A stretch of DNA of 29,103 nt, taken from contig JAJDES010000593.1 of NCBI GenBank assembly GCA_029259675.1, forward strand, positions 1-29,103, in the 5' to 3' direction. This stretch comes from Planctomycetota bacterium. Its GTDB lineage: Bacteria > Planctomycetota > UBA1135 > GCA-002686595. Positions 1-7,105 of the stretch are shown here, piece by piece. The notes under the pieces were generated by a model. The model was given only the letters and a program-made list of their open reading frames with translations. It searched no databases and was not told the DNA's origin. The position numbers and the translations under genes are program-made. Each line of letters starts with the position of its first letter. Within the stretch, counting starts at the first letter, position 1.

Positions 1-727
1 AGCAAACATCCAGTCCGATCAAATCGGCCAGGCTCAAGGGGCCCATGGGGTGGTTCATGCCGAGCTTCATGACCGTGTCGATCGCTTCTTTCTCGGCCAC
101 TCCCTCCATGAGGCAAAACACAGCCTCATTGATCATCGGCATCAGCACACGATTGGAAACGAAGCCGGGATAATCGTTGGCTTCCACCGGAACTTTGCCC
201 AGGGATTCCGTGCACTCGTGAACGATGCGCATGGTCTCGTCCGAAGTCTCCTGACCTCGAATCAATTCGACCAACTTCATCAGCGGCACCGGATTCATGA
301 AGTGCATGCCGATAACTCGATCGGCGCGCCCGGTGCTGGCTGCGATTTCGGTAATGGAAATCGACGACGTGTTGGAAGCTAAGATCGAAGTGCCCGGCGT
401 CACTTGGTCGAGTTTGGCAAAGATGTCGCGCTTGATGTCCGCGCGCTCCACCACAGCTTCGACGACCAAAGCCGCATCACCGACATCTTCAATGCGCGTC
501 GAGGGCGCGATCCGCGCCAAAATTTCGTCCGCGCCGGCTTGGTCGAGCTTCTCTTTCTTAACGAAGCGGGCGAGGCTTTTTTGAATCGCGTTGACGCCTC
601 GATCGAGTGCTTCGGCGTTGACGTCCACCAAAGCGACCTCAGTGCCCGCGGATGCGAACGTTTGGGCAATGCCGTTGCCCATGGTGCCGGCGCCGATAAC
701 GGCGATGCGGTCAAAATAAGCTGACAT
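1..727 (-). CDS. hbd: 3-hydroxybutyryl-CoA dehydrogenase, C-terminus cut by window edge
   Basis: Oxidises (S)-3-hydroxyacyl-CoA to 3-oxoacyl-CoA with NAD(P), or the reverse, in the cytoplasm. About 242 residues are visible; the family is usually about 285, so roughly the last 40 lie outside the window. The N-terminus has a Rossmann dinucleotide loop, IGAGTMGNGIAQ, at residues 11-22, and the family signature ASNTSSISI near 117-125. The motif MHFMNPVPLMKLVE follows at about 141-154 and holds the catalytic His142 and its partner Glu154. The C-terminal dimerisation domain begins before the edge (NHPMGPLSLADLIGLD). The ATG lies 2 bases after the thiolase stop, with a GGAGAGG ribosome site inside the end of the thiolase gene, so the two are surely co-transcribed. 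With the thiolase it interconverts acetyl-CoA, acetoacetyl-CoA and 3-hydroxybutyryl-CoA. The direction (beta-oxidation, butyrate-type or PHB-type metabolism) cannot be told here. Confidence 0.95.
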   Translation of the reverse strand, partial: MSAYFDRIAVIGAGTMGNGIAQTFASAGTEVALVDVNAEALDRGVNAIQKSLARFVKKEKLDQAGADEILARIAPSTRIEDVGDAALVVEAVVERADIKRDIFAKLDQVTPGTSILASNTSSISITEIAASTGRADRVIGMHFMNPVPLMKLVELIRGQETSDETMRIVHECTESLGKVPVEANDYPGFVSNRVLMPMINEAVFCLMEGVAEKEAIDTVMKLGMNHPMGPLSLADLIGLDVC

Positions 728-729
728 CT

Positions 730-1911
730 CTAAAGCCTCTCCACGGCCAGGGAAACCGCGTTTCCGCCGCCCAGGCAAAGCGAAGCCATGCCGGTCGCTA
801 CATCGCGCTGCTGCATGGCGTGCAACAACGTCACCAAGATCCGTGCGCCGGAAGCACCGATCGGGTGCCCCAAGGCGACTGCGCCGCCGTTGACGTTGAT
901 CTTTGCCGGGTCGAGGTCGAGCACCTGCGTCAAGGCGCAGGCGGCTGATGAAAAGGCCTCGTTGATCTCATGCAAGTCGAAATCCGTGGCCTTGCGACCC
1001 AACTTCTCTGCGAGCTTTCGGATCGAAACCTCCGGAGCCATCATGACCCACTCGGGAGCCAACCCTCCCGTCGCGTAACCGAGTACCTTGGCCAGGGGCT
1101 TGCAACCCAACTCCGCCGCGCGCTCGGCGCTCATCACTACCAATGCGGCGGCGCCGTCATTAATCGCAGATGCGTTGGCGGCCGTTACCGTCCCGTCTTT
1201 CTTGAAGGCCGGGCGCATGCCGCCGATGCTTTCGGCCGTGAGCCCGGCGCGAATGGTTTCGTCGGTTTGAAAGGTGATCGCATCCCCGCGCCGTTGGGGA
1301 ACTTGAATGCTGAACTTCTCCGTATCAAAACGGCCCGCTTCCGTTGCGTCTGCAGCTCGCGCGTGGCTTTGGGCGGCAAATTCGTCCTGGGCCGCGCGGG
1401 AAATCCCGTGCTTGTCGGCCGCCATTTCGCCGGTGATGCCCATGTGAAAGTCGTTGCTCACATCCCACAAGCCGTCGCCAACCATGGAGTCGATCAGTTG
1501 CGAGTGCCCCAACCGGGCTCCGTTGCGCGCCGAAGGCACGAGGTAGGGAGCATTGGTCATGCTTTCCATTCCACCGCAAACAGCCACATCCAAATCGCCC
1601 GCTTTGATCGCTTGGGCACCGAGCATCACCGCTTTGAGTCCGGACCCACAGACCTTATTAATGGTGAAGGAGCCGACGGCGTCCGGAACGCCTGCTGCGC
1701 GCGCCGCTTGACGAGCGGGGTTTTGTCCCAAGCCGGCTTGCAAGACATTGCCCATGAGCACTTCCTCAACGGCGTCCGCAGAAACCGATGCTCGCTCAAG
1801 TGCCTCCTTGATCGCGAATGCTCCCAATTCGGGCGCCCGAAAACCGCTGAGGCCCCCTTGGAACTTTCCAATCGGAGTGCGGCAAGCGCTGACGATGACG
1901 ACCTCTTTCAA
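730..1911 (-). CDS. atoB: acetyl-CoA acetyltransferase (thiolase II type)
   Basis: Biosynthetic-type thiolase that condenses two acetyl-CoA to acetoacetyl-CoA or does the reverse. Translation from the TTG gives 393 residues, the normal family length. It begins MKEVVIVSACRTPIGKF, the standard thiolase N-terminus. The nucleophile Cys88 sits in NKVCGSGLKAV, the second catalytic His in NGGAVALGHPIGASG and the last catalytic Cys in CLGGGNAVS near the C-terminus. An in-frame extension upstream to 2112 is open but unlike a thiolase. The TTG at 1911-1909 is chosen because AGGAG lies five bases before it and because the family alignment starts there. It is first in a two-gene operon with the downstream dehydrogenase. 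The symbol follows the general thiolase II class; acyl chain-length preference is unknown. Confidence 0.95.
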   Translation of the reverse strand: MKEVVIVSACRTPIGKFQGGLSGFRAPELGAFAIKEALERASVSADAVEEVLMGNVLQAGLGQNPARQAARAAGVPDAVGSFTINKVCGSGLKAVMLGAQAIKAGDLDVAVCGGMESMTNAPYLVPSARNGARLGHSQLIDSMVGDGLWDVSNDFHMGITGEMAADKHGISRAAQDEFAAQSHARAADATEAGRFDTEKFSIQVPQRRGDAITFQTDETIRAGLTAESIGGMRPAFKKDGTVTAANASAINDGAAALVVMSAERAAELGCKPLAKVLGYATGGLAPEWVMMAPEVSIRKLAEKLGRKATDFDLHEINEAFSSAACALTQVLDLDPAKINVNGGAVALGHPIGASGARILVTLLHAMQQRDVATGMASLCLGGGNAVSLAVERL

Positions 1912-2216
1912 GACAACTCCTGGTTCAAATCCAATCGATCGATTTCCCTGGAATAGGGCCCTTGCCAAGGCATGGAGCTCGGATTTTGCGCTCGCCTTGC
2001 CCCCGACCATCTCCCACCGCGGGATCGTGGCCGGTCTCCCCCTGCGGCCTCCGAGCAACCTGGAGAGTGCACCTCCAGCCACACGAACCGCCCAGGGTAG
2101 AAAAAGGGGCAAGCAGTATAGCGGCCCCTTTGCCCAGGAAGATGCCTACGATCTCCCTATAAAGGGAAGTTAGGGTACCGGTACCCGGGCCCCGCTTGCC
2201 CTGGCAGCGCCCACCC
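1912..2216. promoter_or_regulatory. divergent intergenic region between thiolase operon and sigma factor
   Basis: These 305 bases separate two divergent transcription units and must hold both promoters. On the minus strand TATACT (2121-2116) could be a -10 for the thiolase operon, but no good -35 stands at 16-18 bases. On the plus strand TATAAA (2158-2163) could be a -10 for the sigma gene, with GGAAG (2137-2141) at the distance of an ECF -35. A perfect palindrome at 2173-2186 would sit near that start point. The open reading frame running through here on the minus strand is only an extension of the thiolase frame. Promoter assignments are weak. Confidence 0.3.
2173..2186. repeat. perfect 14-bp palindrome, possible operator
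   Basis: GGGTACCGGTACCC is its own reverse complement. It lies 31 bases before the ATG of the sigma factor gene and about ten bases after a possible TATAAA -10 element. A dyad of this kind at a transcription start suits a dimeric repressor, but GC-rich palindromes also occur by chance and no second copy was seen in the window. Confidence 0.35.
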
Positions 2217-2906
2217 ATGAGTATCAGGCCCAAAGCACGAGATTCAGCGCCTGCGGACCGCAAGGGCCCGCAGAGCAGCTTGCCGGCCCAATCCGGGCCC
2301 GGCGCCCCCCGTGCCCGAGGCAATGGAGTGGATGACGAGGCCCTAGTAGCTGGATTGCTGACTAGCCGCGAGGAGGCCGTGCAGGAGTTCCTGCGGCGCT
2401 ATCGCACCCTCATGCAGCACTGCATCAGCCAATTCGCCACCGAAGCCGGGGCGCGCGAAGACCTATTTCAGGACCTCTTCGCCTACCTCCTGGAACGTCT
2501 CAGGCGAGACAGTTTTCAAGCTGAGCGAGGCTCGCTTGGGACCTGGCTTTATCGGGTCACCTGGTGCCGCTGCGTCGACTTGAAGCGGCGCGAGAATGCG
2601 GGTCGCAGGCCGCCCACCCAAACGAGTTCGGAGCCGATCCCCGATCCGATCGATCCGGGCCGCGGCCCCGCCGATCATGCGGGCTTCAGTGAAGTTGGCG
2701 AGTTGGTTCGCGCGTCGTTGGAAGAGTTGGAATCCGAGGAGTCCGAACTGCTGCGCCTGCGCCACATTGAAGAACTGACGCTGGTCGAAATCGCCTCCAT
2801 ACGCGGCCAATCCCTGGAATCAGTCAAGTATCGACTCAAGCGCGCGCAGCAACTTTTGCGCAGTCGTATCCTCAGCCGTGCTACCGACACCGAGCTAGTC
2901 GAATGA
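2217..2906 (+). CDS. ECF-type RNA polymerase sigma factor
   Basis: Sigma-70 family, extracytoplasmic-function type, which directs RNA polymerase to a small regulon. From ATG 2217 it has 229 residues. A basic Pro/Ser-rich N-terminal extension of about 45 residues precedes region 2, which has AREDLFQDLFAYLLERL (DNA and core binding) followed by GTWLYRVTWCRCVDLKRR (the 2.4 helix). A variable Pro-rich linker leads to region 4, LRLRHIEELTLVEIASIRG then SVKYRLKRAQQLLR, a helix-turn-helix for the -35 element. A TTG at 2196 in the same frame is possible; neither start has a clear ribosome site. The next gene encodes a zinc-type membrane anti-sigma factor, so activity is probably held in check at the membrane. 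Its regulon is not shown by the sequence. Confidence 0.9.
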   Translation: MSIRPKARDSAPADRKGPQSSLPAQSGPGAPRARGNGVDDEALVAGLLTSREEAVQEFLRRYRTLMQHCISQFATEAGAREDLFQDLFAYLLERLRRDSFQAERGSLGTWLYRVTWCRCVDLKRRENAGRRPPTQTSSEPIPDPIDPGRGPADHAGFSEVGELVRASLEELESEESELLRLRHIEELTLVEIASIRGQSLESVKYRLKRAQQLLRSRILSRATDTELVE

Positions 2907-3204
2907 AGCTTGTCGTAGGAATGCGGAATGTTGAATCGATGCGGCGAGCTGCGACGCCCGTCTCGAAGCGTGTAAATTCCGAGCCCAGCGAGCCGATCCG
3001 ATCACCCTTTTTGGGGCCGACTTTTGTAGCGTCAATGATGAGCCGCAAACGGTTCAATTTGAGGCTGCCGATAGCGCTGGTCAGAGCGACGAATATTCCC
3101 ACCAGCAGCCCCCTGGGCCCGGTCTCGCAGCAGAGCTCAGAAAAGGAGCGCAATTCTCCCCTTCCCGACAGTTTCCCTGCGGAGTATCGGGTGAGGAATT
3201 AGGA
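2907..3204. other. 298-base spacer between sigma and anti-sigma genes
   Basis: This gap is long for a sigma/anti-sigma pair. A plus-strand open frame of 99 codons fills it almost exactly: its ATG (2903) overlaps the sigma stop as ATGA, and its TAG (3200-3202) ends two bases before the next ATG. Its translation has no hydrophobic core, repeat or motif I know, and its composition looks like untranslated GC-rich DNA, so I do not call it a gene. A 90-codon minus-strand frame (3153-2881) also gives no recognisable protein. GAGG at 3193-3196 is the likely ribosome site for the anti-sigma gene. Confidence 0.4.
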
Positions 3205-4407
3205 ATGAACGGCCAAGCCATGAACCAAAGTCGCCCCGCGGACGCCTGCACCCGTCCCGAGCTCCACCAAGCCCTGATCGGGGAGGAAGATTTCACGGAA
3301 GTCATCCGCCGGGAGCTGGAAGCGCATTCGCGCAGCTGCTCGGCCTGTGCCCCGCTGTGGAAGGTTCGACTCGAACTTGACGACTATTTCAGCGGCCCGG
3401 CGGAATCCACTCGCCGGAACGGCAATTGCCCCAAGGCCGAGGAGCTCTACGACTTTGCCCGCGTCCCCGGCCAAGACCGCCTCGGCCACGTGCGCCAAAG
3501 TGCCGCCCATCGACTTCAAATAGAAGCCCACCTCGCCAGCTGCCGCGACTGCCGCGAGCTGGTTCAATTATTGGATTTACCGGTGCCCTCCGCCTGGAGC
3601 GCCGACCGCGAAGAGGATGCAGAAGCGGACGCCCTGCGCAAGACTGCGACCGCTCCACCCGCTTCCCCCGGCACGGCTACCGACTCCAAAGAAGCTGCAA
3701 TTCCTACTGCGTACTCTTCCGCGACTCACTCCTCAGATTCCGACGCCGATCCACTGCTCATGGGCCCGGGCAGTTCCAAGCGCGGCAAGCTCATGCAAGG
3801 CCTGGTCGCAGCAGCTGCAGCCGCTGCGATTGTCGCCATCGTTGCATTGCAAGATTCTGCGACCAATGCCGGCGCAGAGTTGTTGACGCACAAATTCCCT
3901 GTGGCCGCCATCATGCGCGGCGATCAAGAAAGCCCGCTACTTCACCCCCGCGGCCGCATCCTGCTGGACACAGCTCCCGCTCGCACCACGCATCCGATCA
4001 AGTTTGAGTGGAGCCCGCAGGAAGGTGCGCAAACCTATCGCATTCAATTGCGCAAGCACTCCGGCGGCGCCTTTGATACGGGCCAAGTGGTTTGGGAGCA
4101 CGAGTCCGAGGCCCCTGCATTCGTTAGTAACGAAAGCCTGGGAGCCGGTCATTACACCTGGGAATTGTGGGCCGTTATCCATGGATTGGATCAGCGCTTA
4201 GGAGCCCGCGATATCGAGTTGGTTGAGGATGCGGAATTGCTGGACCAACTTGCAATGCTCTCCCAACTGAAGCCACCCGCAAACAGCGAGCGCAGTTTGC
4301 TTTTGCTGCACGAACGCGGGTTCATTAGCGACGCCCGTGCCTTCGCTCGGCAATTGCCGCAATCCTCCGAGCGCGATGCTTACCTCCAAAGCTTCAAGAG
4401 CCCCTGA
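3205..4407 (+). CDS. transmembrane anti-sigma factor with two zinc-finger (HxxxCxxC) motifs
   Basis: Probable sensor that holds the upstream ECF sigma factor at the membrane. The cytoplasmic part has two copies of the zinc-associated anti-sigma motif: H41-x3-C45-x2-C48 (HSRSCSAC) and H109-x3-C113-x2-C116 (HLASCRDC). A flexible Ser/Ala/Pro linker follows, then one membrane helix at about 197-216, very rich in alanine. The outer part of about 180 residues contains a beta-sandwich-like stretch (FEWSPQEGAQTYRIQLRK, then GHYTWELWAV), resembling fibronectin or Ig-like modules. The C-terminus is helical. Ordinary ZAS proteins carry one such motif; two is less usual. Its stop overlaps the CHAT gene start by one base (TGATG), implying coupled translation. 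The ligand or proteolytic trigger is unknown. Confidence 0.82.
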   Translation: MNGQAMNQSRPADACTRPELHQALIGEEDFTEVIRRELEAHSRSCSACAPLWKVRLELDDYFSGPAESTRRNGNCPKAEELYDFARVPGQDRLGHVRQSAAHRLQIEAHLASCRDCRELVQLLDLPVPSAWSADREEDAEADALRKTATAPPASPGTATDSKEAAIPTAYSSATHSSDSDADPLLMGPGSSKRGKLMQGLVAAAAAAAIVAIVALQDSATNAGAELLTHKFPVAAIMRGDQESPLLHPRGRILLDTAPARTTHPIKFEWSPQEGAQTYRIQLRKHSGGAFDTGQVVWEHESEAPAFVSNESLGAGHYTWELWAVIHGLDQRLGARDIELVEDAELLDQLAMLSQLKPPANSERSLLLLHERGFISDARAFARQLPQSSERDAYLQSFKSP

Positions 4408-6971
4408 TGAGGCCGCCGCGCCCAAACGGTCGAATGGCGGTCCAATTCGGGGCGCCGGCCAGCTTGCGCGGAGAAGCGATGCGTGTTCCTCAGTGCGCGA
4501 GTCGGCGATGGAATCGGCCATGGTTGCCGATATGGATGGCGGCAACCTTGCTGCTGGGGTACCCAAGCTTCGCCCGGGATCCGAGCGCTCGGGGCGTTGA
4601 TGCCGAGGCTGCGACCGGCGCGCAAGCGAGCGACAAGCTCGAAGCCCGCAATCCGGCTTCCACACTCGAACGCGATTCGGGCGAGTTCCTCGCGCTCTTG
4701 AACAAAGTTCGCAATGGAGCAGACGACTCCGTTGCGCCGCTCTTTGCTGTCGCGGAAAGAATGTGCGCCCAATACGGTCGCTGCGATGTCCCGCAGGTCG
4801 CCGAGTTCTACGCCGGACTGAGCCCCACCGAGCGACGTATCGGCCTAGAGCGAGAAGATCAGTTTCGCGCGCTCTACGGACGCGTGCGCGACGCCGGGCG
4901 CGACGGAACCGAGGGCATGGAATGGCTCAATTTGCGTGAAGACGTGCTGATTGAACTCGAATACTTAGCCCAAACGGCGCGAGCCGAGGCGGATTACACG
5001 CCCGCTGCGCGCGCACTCTCCTTGGGTGCCTGGCTGAGACTGGAGGCGCGCACTCCCGGTCCATTGCAGTCGAGCGAACTGGCGCGCGCAAAGCTTGAGG
5101 CCAGTCAAAGCCTCGAACTGTTCGAGCAAGCGGGATTGCGCAATCCCCAATTGGAGCCGCTTTGGGTGCTCGGGCACTTGCAACGCATCATGGGCGAACC
5201 AGCGGCCGCGCGTGAATCACTTACGCGCTGCCTAAGGGAGGCCGGACAATTGGGCCGCGATGAATGGCGCGAACGTGCGACCCTGGCCATGGTTGACTTG
5301 GCACGCGAAGCGGGTAGTACTGCTGAGCAGTCGAGATTGTTGAACTCCTTGGCCAGCTGGCGCAACCCGGGTGAATGCTGGCCGCTCCTACGCGATCACT
5401 CGGCCTTGGTGTTGCATCGCGACGATCCCCACGGCGCCCGTCAAACGCTCGAGCGCAACGCACCCGCCCAAGGTGCACCGGGTGAATTCGATTGGCACCT
5501 GTTGACGGGCAGTGCAGCCCTGCGCGAAGGCGACCGAGTGGCGGCTCGAGAGCACTTTGATTGGTTGCAAGAACGCGGCGACTCCCCCCTGTCCAGCCTG
5601 GCCGAAGCGAGTTGGAGCTTGGCCAATGACGATCCCGGCGCTGTCATTGAATCGCTTGGAAACCGCGCTTTGGAGGCCTTTCCGAGCCAAGCCCGCGTCA
5701 TGGGCCACGCACTTTTGGGTGAGGCCTTCCTTGCGCATCACCAACCCGATGCAGCCGCACGCGAATTGGGTGCCGCCCTCGGCTTGGCACGCGCCCAACG
5801 CCGAAGATTCAGCGGCTACGAAGACGAGAACACCATCGGTGAGTGGATTGGACTGCACGCAGTGGCCCTAATGGCGCAAGCCCAAGCGGAACTCGGCAGG
5901 CCCTTGGAAGCGGCGACCTTGCTGGAAAGCGCACAGTCCAATCGGTTGCGTACGGGCGCCGCCGTAGACAGAGCCGGACTCCTCCAATGGTCCGGTGCCT
6001 TTGATTTGGGTTTGCTGAGTTGGACGGTGGGTCCGGACTTCGGTTTGGTCGTGCGCGTTGATGCGAGCGGCCGAGCTGAGGTGCAGCGCTTCGAACACGG
6101 CAGGCAAGCCATGCTCGAAGCCGGTCGCCGGCTGCGCGATGCGTCCCAAGCCGGCGACATCGAGCAAGTCGAGCGCCTGCAAGCGGAAATAGCCGCGGTG
6201 CTTTTCCCCACTGCCTTGCGCACACGACTGGAAGCCGAAGCGGGCGAAATGCAAAACGCTCGCTTGCTCTTGATGTTGCACGGTCCGCTCGAGCCCATGC
6301 CGGTTGAATTGATCTTGAGCAGCATCCTGCCCGAGGTTGTTCCGGTTTGCTTGCCCGGATTCCCCGACAATGAACCCGGTGCGACTCCCGCTGAGTTCGG
6401 ACCCTGGTCCCTGTGCGGCCCGCCACAATCCAGCCCGCGCGGCGATTTGCCTGCGGCGCGCATGGAGATTGATGCCATTTTGAATTTGCGTCCGAGCGCG
6501 CAACGCATGGATCAAACCCAGTCACCGAGGTGGCATCTTCAATCGGGCCGCGCCCTGCACTTCGCCACCCACTTGACATGGGGTTGCGGATCGGCGGCGA
6601 GCCGACTGGCCCCGCTTGGGCTCGAACTTCCGGGCGGAAAGTCGCTGTGCGCCGAGGACGTGCTGGACTTTGGCGGCCCTTCCCCACTCGTCGTTCTATC
6701 GGCTTGCGAGACGGCCGGCGGTCGCCTGGTGGATTCCGAGGGGATTCAGGGCTTGGCCCAGGCTTTTCTCGAAACGGGAACCCGCAACCTGGTGGCGTCC
6801 CTTTGGCCGGTGGAGGACGTCCACGCTCGAACCTTCTCCGAGCAGTTTCACCGCGCTCTACTGGCTGGAGCCCGGCCCTCGGAGGCCGCACACAGGGCGC
6901 GCAGGGCCCTGGCACTGGATCGGGCCGGCCCCGCCGGGGTCGGGGCCTTCAGGCTTGTGGGTCGCGACTAA
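4407..6971 (+). CDS. exported TPR-like / CHAT-domain caspase-family protease
   Basis: The C-terminal third is a CHAT domain (caspase HetF-associated with TPRs), a caspase-like cysteine peptidase fold. The catalytic His722 lies in LHFATHLTWG and Cys767 in VVLSACETAGG, followed by the family block QAFLETGTRNLVASLWPVED. The N-terminus has a signal peptide (basic stretch, then WLPIWMAATLLLGYPSFA), so it is predicted to act outside the cytoplasm. Residues about 90-500 are helical with Ala/Leu/Glu periodicity typical of divergent TPR repeats. The start at 4407 overlaps the anti-sigma stop. An ATG at 4479 has a better ribosome site (GGAG, five bases away), puts the signal peptide at the true N-terminus and may be the real start. 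Gene order suggests the anti-sigma factor as substrate or partner, which is inference. Confidence 0.85.
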   Translation: MRPPRPNGRMAVQFGAPASLRGEAMRVPQCASRRWNRPWLPIWMAATLLLGYPSFARDPSARGVDAEAATGAQASDKLEARNPASTLERDSGEFLALLNKVRNGADDSVAPLFAVAERMCAQYGRCDVPQVAEFYAGLSPTERRIGLEREDQFRALYGRVRDAGRDGTEGMEWLNLREDVLIELEYLAQTARAEADYTPAARALSLGAWLRLEARTPGPLQSSELARAKLEASQSLELFEQAGLRNPQLEPLWVLGHLQRIMGEPAAARESLTRCLREAGQLGRDEWRERATLAMVDLAREAGSTAEQSRLLNSLASWRNPGECWPLLRDHSALVLHRDDPHGARQTLERNAPAQGAPGEFDWHLLTGSAALREGDRVAAREHFDWLQERGDSPLSSLAEASWSLANDDPGAVIESLGNRALEAFPSQARVMGHALLGEAFLAHHQPDAAARELGAALGLARAQRRRFSGYEDENTIGEWIGLHAVALMAQAQAELGRPLEAATLLESAQSNRLRTGAAVDRAGLLQWSGAFDLGLLSWTVGPDFGLVVRVDASGRAEVQRFEHGRQAMLEAGRRLRDASQAGDIEQVERLQAEIAAVLFPTALRTRLEAEAGEMQNARLLLMLHGPLEPMPVELILSSILPEVVPVCLPGFPDNEPGATPAEFGPWSLCGPPQSSPRGDLPAARMEIDAILNLRPSAQRMDQTQSPRWHLQSGRALHFATHLTWGCGSAASRLAPLGLELPGGKSLCAEDVLDFGGPSPLVVLSACETAGGRLVDSEGIQGLAQAFLETGTRNLVASLWPVEDVHARTFSEQFHRALLAGARPSEAAHRARRALALDRAGPAGVGAFRLVGRD

Positions 6972-7105
6972 CCCCACGCCGGCAGCTGCGAATAGCCCCT
7001 GGGCTCAACTTTGGAGTTCGGCTACTCCGAAGAGGGCCTGCGCCCCCACTGCACTCCTGTCCATCCGACAAGAGCTAGCCCCCACGCAGTAGCGGGTCGC
7101 CATGG

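Noticed and set aside
970..1956. 328-codon plus-strand open frame opposite the thiolase gene
   Set aside because: It is antisense to a clear thiolase with catalytic motifs; its translation shows no domain and has the Arg/His/Gly-rich look of GC-rich antisense.
1912..2112. 67-codon N-terminal extension of thiolase
   Set aside because: Unlike any thiolase N-terminus; the TTG at 1911 has a good AGGAG and gives the normal family length.
2881..3153. 90-codon minus-strand frame in the same gap, considered as a transposase remnant
   Set aside because: No DDE motif, inverted repeats or target duplications; starts at TTG without a ribosome site.
2903..3202. 99-codon plus-strand frame between sigma and anti-sigma genes as a gene
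   Set aside because: Neat spacing but no protein-like composition or ribosome site; kept only as a finding to test.
5809..6915. 368-codon minus-strand open frame opposite the CHAT gene
   Set aside because: Translation is Arg/Pro-rich noise; the plus strand has an intact CHAT domain and signal peptide.
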